A stretch of 10,206 bases of DNA from Rubrobacter sp. (GTDB lineage Bacteria; Actinomycetota; Rubrobacteria; Rubrobacterales; Rubrobacteraceae): assembly GCA_013815575.1 (NCBI GenBank), contig JACDFX010000021.1, forward strand, positions 1 through 10,206, given 5' to 3'. This document shows, one piece after another, positions 6,170 to 10,206 of the stretch. The notes under the pieces were generated by a model. The model was not told where the DNA came from. It did not search any database and worked only from the letters and a program-made list of their open reading frames with translations. Position 1 is the stretch's first letter. Each line of letters opens with the position of its first letter. The translations under genes and the position numbers were made by a program.

Positions 6170-7546
6170 TCAGGCGGGCGCCACCTTGCCTTGCAGGTCG
6201 GCTTCTATCTGCTCCAGGCTGCGCCCCTTCGTCTCCGTTACGCGCGAGCGTACGAACAGGAGGGCGACGACGGCGACGACAGCGTAACCCAGGAAGACGG
6301 CCCCCGCGCCCACCGTGGCCAGCAGGATCGGGAAGGTCTGGGAGACGACGAAGTTGGCGCCCCAGTGCAGGAAGATGGCCAGCCCCATCGCGGTGCCCCG
6401 GATGCGCAGGGGCAGTATCTCCGGCAGCATCACCCAGACAGTGGGGCCCCAGCTCACCGCGAAGGAGGCTATAAAGGCCGCCAGGCCGGCCAGCGTGATG
6501 ATGGCGAGGGGGTCCGTCGGGCTCTGCGGCGCCGGCAGGAGCAGCGAGGACGCTCCGAGGACCACGAGGCTCACGATCATGCCGACCAGGCCGCCGACGA
6601 GCAGGGGGACGCGTCCGGAGCGGTCGATCAGGCGTATGGCAACCAGCGTCATGATGACGTTCAGCACCCCGATGGCGACGTTGGCGTAGGTCGCGGCCTG
6701 GTCCCCGAAGCCAGCCTCGGTGAGGGTCGTGGGGGCGTAGTAGATGATGGTGTTGATGCCGATGATCTGCTGGAAGATGGCGAGGCCGACGGCAACGATG
6801 AGGGCGGGCCTCACCCAGGGGGCGGCCAGCTCACGGAGGCCACCCTCCTCGTCGCGCTCGACCTCCTTGATCTCCCTTACCTCGCGCTCGACGGACTCCT
6901 CGTCGCGGGTCTGGCGCAGGACGTCGCGGGCCTCGTCATCCCTGCCCCTGCTCACCAGCCACCGCGGGGTCTCCGGCATGAAGTACATCCCGACGAGGAG
7001 CACGAGGGAGGGAACCACGGCGAGCCCCAGCATCGTGCGCCAGGCCTCCGAGGCGGCGAGCAGGGCGTTGACTATGTACGCGAGCAGGATGCCCACGACT
7101 ATCATGAGCTGGTTGAGGGAGGAGACAGCACCCCGTATCTCGGTCGGCGCTACCTCGGAGAGGTAGAGAGGGACGATCAGGGCCGCCGCCCCAACCGCGA
7201 CGCCGAGCACGATCCGGAACAGCACGAGTACCCCGACGTTCGGGGCCAGCGCCGCGCCGATGGCGCCCACGGAGAAGACGATGGCGGCGATTAGGATGAT
7301 CCGGCGCCTGCCGAGCCTGTCGGAGAGCGGGCCGGCAACCCCCGCCCCGGCCATCGCCCCGAGCAAGAGTGAGCTGACCACCAGCCCCTGGTAGAAGGCG
7401 TTGAGATCGAGATCCGTCGTGATGAACAGGATGGCCCCGGAGATGACCCCCGTGTCGTAGCCGAAGAGCATGCCACCCAGCGCCCCGAAGAAATACACCA
7501 GCGCATTCGAACTATTCTGGGACGAGCTACTAGCCCCCTCCGACAT
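6170..7546 (-). CDS. MFS sugar porter family transporter
   Basis: A 458-residue, 12-helix major facilitator of the sugar porter family (XylE/GalP/GLUT type), probably a proton-coupled sugar importer. Family signatures in order: FGYDTGVISGAI (28-39) in helix 1, DRLGRRR (76-82) between helices 2 and 3, PLYLSEVAPTEIRG (126-139) after helix 4, PETPRWL (191-197) after helix 6, a charged cytoplasmic loop (about 200-242), QQIIGINTIIYYAP (259-272) in helix 7 with the sugar-contacting QQ and N, DRSGR (308-312), PEILPLRIRG (375-384), and VTETKGRSLEQIE (436-448) after helix 12. The start is ATG 7546, because GGAAGGAG precedes it by six bases; an upstream in-frame GTG at 7564 has no ribosome site and would place that ribosome site inside the coding region. 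No sugar kinase or catabolic gene adjoins it, so the substrate (pentose, hexose or inositol) is unknown. Confidence 0.93.
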   Translation of the reverse strand: MSEGASSSSQNSSNALVYFFGALGGMLFGYDTGVISGAILFITTDLDLNAFYQGLVVSSLLLGAMAGAGVAGPLSDRLGRRRIILIAAIVFSVGAIGAALAPNVGVLVLFRIVLGVAVGAAALIVPLYLSEVAPTEIRGAVSSLNQLMIVVGILLAYIVNALLAASEAWRTMLGLAVVPSLVLLVGMYFMPETPRWLVSRGRDDEARDVLRQTRDEESVEREVREIKEVERDEEGGLRELAAPWVRPALIVAVGLAIFQQIIGINTIIYYAPTTLTEAGFGDQAATYANVAIGVLNVIMTLVAIRLIDRSGRVPLLVGGLVGMIVSLVVLGASSLLLPAPQSPTDPLAIITLAGLAAFIASFAVSWGPTVWVMLPEILPLRIRGTAMGLAIFLHWGANFVVSQTFPILLATVGAGAVFLGYAVVAVVALLFVRSRVTETKGRSLEQIEADLQGKVAPA

Positions 7547-7552
7547 CCAGAT

Positions 7553-7560
7553 CTCCTTCC
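7553..7560 (-). promoter_or_regulatory. Ribosome binding site deciding the MFS start
   Basis: The - strand reads GGAAGGAG, then ATCTGG, then ATG (7546). This near-ideal site and spacing select the ATG over the longer GTG start 18 nt upstream. Confidence 0.8.
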
Positions 7561-7594
7561 CCACAACGCGGACACTTCATCTCAACCACCGCGC

Positions 7595-7600
7595 AGTATA
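7595..7600 (-). promoter_or_regulatory. Weak -10 box candidate for the MFS gene
   Basis: TATACT on the - strand lies 48 nt upstream of the chosen ATG. The -35 position has only a poor match, so this is a tentative assignment. The rest of 7547-7747 shows no gene; a TCACT-CC-AGTGA inverted repeat lies at 7706-7717, in the shared gap between this gene and the operon to its right. Confidence 0.25.
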
Positions 7601-7747
7601 CGTGCAAGAGATGCGCCGGAACACACCCGCCGTCATACCTGCGCATCGGCGCGCGGGCCTCCGAGCGCGGCGCGTGTCCGTCCGACCAGCCCGCCCTACA
7701 AATCTTCACTCCAGTGAGGCTTTACCGTCTGCGTTGCCGGGGTGGGG

Positions 7748-8500
7748 TCAGACGAGGTGCGCGGATCCGTTTTGCCGGGCCAGCGCGACCGTCTCGTCGT
7801 CGAGCGGAACACGCTTGGCATCGTAACGATCTTCCGCCTCGGCCGCGAAGGCCTCGATGAATGATTCGACGGGGGCCCCGTTTCCGGCGCGGCGGGCGCT
7901 CCCGACGCTGCCGGGGCGGAAGGGGAGTTGCAGGGCGGCGTAGAACCTGGCGAGTATCCGGGCGAGCTCCTCCTCGCCCTCGACCAGCACGATCCCGCCG
8001 ACGCTCGTCGCCCGGCGCGTTACCCGCTGGGCGATGCCGCAGAGCTTCATGCCTCCCTCCCACCCGCCGACGCGCACGCTGTGATCGCCGGGGCAGAACT
8101 CGTCTCTTACCTCGCCCACCTCCGCGTCCCGCAGCCCAACGCGCGAGAACGCGCCGAGCACCAGCGCCGCCGCCTCGTCGTAGCGTTCTGGGATGCCGCG
8201 GCCGAGCTCTTCTTGCACCGGACGAATGATGGAGAAGCCGAAGGTGCCCGTATCCGCGGCGGTGGCGCCCCCGCCGGAGGAACGGACCAGGACGGGGTAG
8301 CCTTCTTCGTTTGCGGTTCGGACGGCGTCCCGGAAACCGGGGCGGAAGGTGTCACGGCGGGTGACGCCAACGTGGCGGGTGGAGGGCGTGATCGAGATCG
8401 TGGCAGACCTCTCCCCCGAGGCGACCTGGTCGAAGACCGTCCGAAAGTAACCGGAGGCCGTCACGGGGTCTGCGAACCGGCCCGGCAGCAGCAGGTCCAA
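7748..8500 (-). CDS. Lipoate-protein ligase A / octanoyltransferase family protein
   Basis: A 250-residue member of the biotin/lipoate protein ligase catalytic-domain superfamily, likely attaching or transferring octanoate or lipoate to lipoyl domains in the cytoplasm. Visible motifs: VRSSGGGAT (72-80) with ADTGTFGFSII (82-92), matching the family's RxxGGGA...D.G..xxSii acyl-binding core, and EFCPGD (135-139) followed by MKLCGIAQR (151-159), where Lys152 occupies the conserved acyl-AMP/acyl-contact lysine. Cys136 lies in a CPG context resembling the catalytic-cysteine region of octanoyl amidotransferases (LipL type) as I recall that family, so transferase activity is at least as likely as ATP-dependent ligation. 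The start is uncertain: TTG 8500 is the only early start after the upstream in-frame stop, with GAGG two bases before it, nine bases after the ccdA stop. No lipoate-using enzyme is encoded nearby, so the operon link with thiol redox genes is unexplained. Confidence 0.78.
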   Translation of the reverse strand: MDLLLPGRFADPVTASGYFRTVFDQVASGERSATISITPSTRHVGVTRRDTFRPGFRDAVRTANEEGYPVLVRSSGGGATAADTGTFGFSIIRPVQEELGRGIPERYDEAAALVLGAFSRVGLRDAEVGEVRDEFCPGDHSVRVGGWEGGMKLCGIAQRVTRRATSVGGIVLVEGEEELARILARFYAALQLPFRPGSVGSARRAGNGAPVESFIEAFAAEAEDRYDAKRVPLDDETVALARQNGSAHLV

Positions 8501-8509
8501 GGCCTCGGC

Positions 8510-9364
8510 CTAGCCCTTGTGGTCCGCGGGGCGCTTCTTGCCCCGGCGGTGCAGGACCTTGTAGAGCACGACGGCTATGAGGAGTAGGGCGGCGAGGGCC
8601 AGCATCGCCGCGATGGGCACGCTCTCGGCGAGGTCGTTCACCCAGCGCTCGGCGGCGAAGGCGAGGTCGGTGGCGCCGTTGGCGGCGTAGAAGCCTTCAA
8701 GTGCCGAGGTCCCCTGGAACACGATAAAGACCGTACCGAGCAGGATGAACATCAGGCCGGAGATGAGGTTCGTGGAGTGGACGCTCACGCCCCCCGGAAG
8801 CGGGATCTCACGCCCCCGCAGCCAGCGGCGACGGCCGAGGTCGAAGCGGTCCCAGAGCAGCGCGATCCCGAATAGCGGGGCGGCCATCCCGGCGGCGTAG
8901 GTGGCAAGCAACCCGGCGCCGTAGAGCGGAGAGCCGGAGGAGGCGGCGACGGTGAGAACCGCGCCGAGGATCGGCCCGGAGCAGAAACCGGCGAAGCCGT
9001 AGACCGCCCCGAGGGCGAAGGTCGAGACCACGGACTCGCCCCGAACCCCGCCGAACCGGGAGGGCACGAAGGAGAAGCCGCGCCCCGCTATCTGGATGAT
9101 GCCGAGGGCGATTATGACGAGGCCGGAGACCAGGATCAGGGTCCCCCTGTAACCGTAAACCAGCCGGCTTACGGCCGCGAGGCCCATCCCCAACGGCACG
9201 AGCGTCGCCACGAGCCCCATAAAGAAGACGACGGTCCTCCACACAAGCTCGAAGCGTGACTGGAACGCGTAGGCGAAGAACGCCGGCAACAGCAACGCGC
9301 TGCACGGGCTCAACAGCGAGAGAATCCCGCCTAGAAAAGATGCCAGAAAGGAGACCTCAACCAC
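8510..9364 (-). CDS. ccdA: CcdA/DsbD-type transmembrane electron transfer protein
   Basis: A 284-residue membrane protein of the CcdA/DsbD transmembrane family, which passes reducing equivalents from cytoplasmic thioredoxin to extracytoplasmic thiol proteins. Both conserved redox cysteines are present at the expected places: Cys21 in LLSPCSALLLP (helix 1) and Cys128 in GFAGFCSGPILGAVL (helix 4), the two halves of the pseudo-symmetric core. Hydrophobic segments occur at about 5-33, 42-65, 72-93, 113-141, 146-171, 199-218 and 248-270. The core family usually has six helices and about 230 residues; the extra C-terminal helix and basic tail (about 245-284) are an extension. The GTG start at 9364 lies six bases after AGGGAGG and overlaps the stop of the DsbA-like gene by 8 nt. 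This pairs it functionally with that lipoprotein, most simply as its reductant. Confidence 0.88.
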   Translation of the reverse strand: MVEVSFLASFLGGILSLLSPCSALLLPAFFAYAFQSRFELVWRTVVFFMGLVATLVPLGMGLAAVSRLVYGYRGTLILVSGLVIIALGIIQIAGRGFSFVPSRFGGVRGESVVSTFALGAVYGFAGFCSGPILGAVLTVAASSGSPLYGAGLLATYAAGMAAPLFGIALLWDRFDLGRRRWLRGREIPLPGGVSVHSTNLISGLMFILLGTVFIVFQGTSALEGFYAANGATDLAFAAERWVNDLAESVPIAAMLALAALLLIAVVLYKVLHRRGKKRPADHKG

Positions 9365-10115
9365 CCTCCGCCTCCCTCTCGGCCTTCTCTATTGCCTGCT
9401 CGAAGGTCTCTAGCGGCTGGAGCCCCACTATCACCTGGCCGTTGATAAAGAAGGTCGGCGTGCCGCTGATCCCGAGCCCCTGACCCTCCTCGAAGTCTGC
9501 CTGGACCACGCTCTCGTAGCGGGCACTCTTCAGGTCCTCCTCGAATTTCCGCGTGTCGAGCCCGGCCTTCTCGGCGAGGGCGGTGAGGCTCTCATCGTTG
9601 TAGCCGCCGCTGTTGCCGGAGGACTGGTTCTCGTACACGAGGTCGTGGTACTCCCAGAACTTCCCCTGCGCCTGGGCGGCCCTGGCGGCGATGGCCGCCT
9701 CGACGGACTCCCGGCCCTGGTACGGGAAGTCCTTCCACTCCAGCCTCAGCGTCCCACTCTTCACGTACTTTTCGTAGAGCTCCGGTTCCACCTCACGGGC
9801 GAACTTGCCGCAGAACGGTCACTGATAGTCCGAATACTCGGTCAGGACCACCGGCGCGTCCTCCCGACCGAGCGAAGGGGTCCCGAGCTCCGCGGTCTCC
9901 CCGCCGGTATTCTCGGACCCGGAAGGGTCGGAAGACCGCGCTTCACGACCGTCGTTCCCCCCGCCGGAGGACTGTGAACCACCGCTTCCGGAGCCGCAGC
10001 TAGCGAGAACGAGCGCCGCCGCGAGCGTCAGAACTAGCGTAAAGACGACCGGGAGCCCTCTGTCCCATCGTCCGTCCCTCGCGTTGTCTTCGGGTCCTGC
10101 GCCTGTGCGGGTCAG
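9357..10115 (-). CDS. DsbA-like thiol oxidoreductase lipoprotein, candidate selenoprotein (in-frame TGA at 9819-9821)
   Basis: Read through its single in-frame TGA, this frame encodes 252 residues. There is an n-region, a hydrophobic signal (about 21-36), a lipobox LASC with lipidated Cys40, a Ser/Gly-rich linker (41-80), and then a DsbA/thioredoxin-fold domain. The domain begins APVVLTEYSDYQ-X-PFCGKFAREV, where X (residue 99) is the TGA. The family has Cys here (CPFC), so the codon replaces exactly the nucleophilic cysteine; Cys102 is intact. The helical insert (about 135-205) and cis-proline loop SGTPTFFINGQ (Pro220) follow without frameshift or other stop. Selenocysteine insertion is the favoured reading; a C-to-A nonsense mutation or base error is the alternative. 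The start is CTG 10115, five bases after AGGAGGTG; the in-frame ATG at 10166 has no ribosome site. It overlaps the ccdA-like gene by 8 nt, which suggests that gene's product reduces it outside the membrane. Confidence 0.72.
9782..9798 (-). promoter_or_regulatory. Possible bacterial SECIS-like hairpin downstream of the TGA
   Basis: On the - strand, 20 nt after the TGA, CCG pairs with CGG. A bulged U follows, then a G-C pair closes an eight-base loop AGGUGGAA with G at its second position. The loop begins 25 nt after the stop, within the spacing expected for bacterial SECIS elements, and the bulged U recalls the E. coli fdhF element. The stem is short (four pairs), and a competing GGC/GCC hairpin lies immediately upstream (9798-9809). 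This was folded by hand, so treat it as a candidate only. Confidence 0.3.
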
Positions 10116-10120
10116 CTGGG

Positions 10121-10128
10121 CACCTCCT
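10121..10128 (-). promoter_or_regulatory. Ribosome binding site indicating a CTG start
   Basis: The - strand reads AGGAGGTG, an eight-base match to the anti-Shine-Dalgarno complement. It is followed by CCCAG and then CTG (10113-10115) in the frame of the DsbA-like lipoprotein. No in-frame ATG, GTG or TTG occurs between this site and the lipobox cysteine, so the CTG is the natural start. Confidence 0.65.
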
Positions 10129-10154
10129 GTACCGTATTCGTATCTACCTCGACA

Positions 10155-10160
10155 GTTATA
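10155..10160 (-). promoter_or_regulatory. -10 box candidate for the DsbA-like/ccdA operon
   Basis: TATAAC on the - strand lies 39 nt upstream of the proposed CTG start and 26 nt upstream of the ribosome site. Transcription would start near 10148, downstream of the ATG at 10166, which would exclude that ATG. No strong -35 hexamer is visible. Confidence 0.3.
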
Positions 10161-10179
10161 AACCATATGGTGGGGCGTG

Positions 10180-10193
10180 CGCCGGGACCGGCG
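10180..10193. repeat. Inverted repeat CGCCGG-GA-CCGGCG
   Basis: Perfect six-base arms with a two-base spacer abut the upstream edge of the extended -10 box at 10194. In a divergent promoter region this is a plausible operator, although GC-rich palindromes are frequent by chance at this base composition. Confidence 0.35.
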
Positions 10194-10202
10194 TGCTAAA
10201 AT
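10194..10202 (+). promoter_or_regulatory. Extended -10 promoter for a gene beyond the right edge
   Basis: TGCTAAAAT is an excellent extended -10 (TG, one base, TAAAAT) and is followed by GCGC, as is the similar word before dapD (335-343). It points rightwards, so a gene divergent from the thiol-redox operon is expected just outside the window. Confidence 0.45.
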
Positions 10203-10206
10203 GCGC

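Noticed and set aside
5810..7294. A 494-codon + strand open frame opposite the MFS gene
   Set aside because: It is antisense to a clear sugar-porter gene, has low-complexity Arg/Gly/Asp-rich content and no ribosome site; long antisense frames are expected at this GC content.
7547..7564. Longer GTG start for the MFS transporter
   Set aside because: The strong GGAAGGAG ribosome site lies inside this extension and points to ATG 7546.
9357..9791. A separate short gene starting at GTG 9791
   Set aside because: It would lack the active-site region, export signal and ribosome site. The frame continues upstream through the TGA with perfect domain continuity, so one interrupted gene is the better model.

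Overview
The window is a GC-rich, gene-dense bacterial chromosome segment with no phage, IS or CRISPR signature. It most resembles a deep-branching actinobacterium of the Rubrobacter type. That guess rests on base composition, on an actinobacterial-type dapE beside an E. coli-type dapD, on many GTG/TTG starts, and on short C-rich intergenic texture. It is an inference, not a database match.

Region 1 (1-2250, + strand) is a lysine/meso-diaminopimelate block: the 3' end of a DapC-like aminotransferase, then dapD and dapE sharing a GTGA stop/start overlap. An extended -10 promoter just upstream of dapD probably drives the pair. Together they carry out three successive steps of the succinylase branch of lysine and peptidoglycan precursor synthesis.

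Region 2 (2251-5076) holds a C-rich intergenic tract with inverted copies of a short word. It is followed by an orphan family-1 ABC substrate-binding lipoprotein on the + strand and a convergent AI-2E/PerM-family membrane protein on the - strand. A nested stem-loop lies between the two.

Region 3 (5077-7747) has two loosely packed stretches of about 400 nt without genes. They flank a small GYD-domain protein and precede a sugar-porter MFS transporter, all on the - strand. Hairpins that could act as terminators follow both genes.

Region 4 (7748-10206) is a - strand operon read right to left: a secreted DsbA/thioredoxin-like lipoprotein, a CcdA-like membrane electron conduit (8-nt overlap), and a lipoate/octanoate transferase family protein (9-nt gap).

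The most interesting signal is in the DsbA-like gene. Its frame runs uninterrupted from signal peptide to C-terminus except for one TGA, which sits exactly where the first cysteine of the CPFC active site belongs (QUPFCG). With a CcdA-type reductase channel next door, this looks like a selenocysteine-containing extracytoplasmic thiol oxidoreductase. A nonsense mutation or sequencing error cannot be ruled out from the sequence alone. The same gene appears to start at a rare CTG codon behind a near-perfect Shine-Dalgarno sequence. A divergent promoter at the right edge points to another gene beyond the window.
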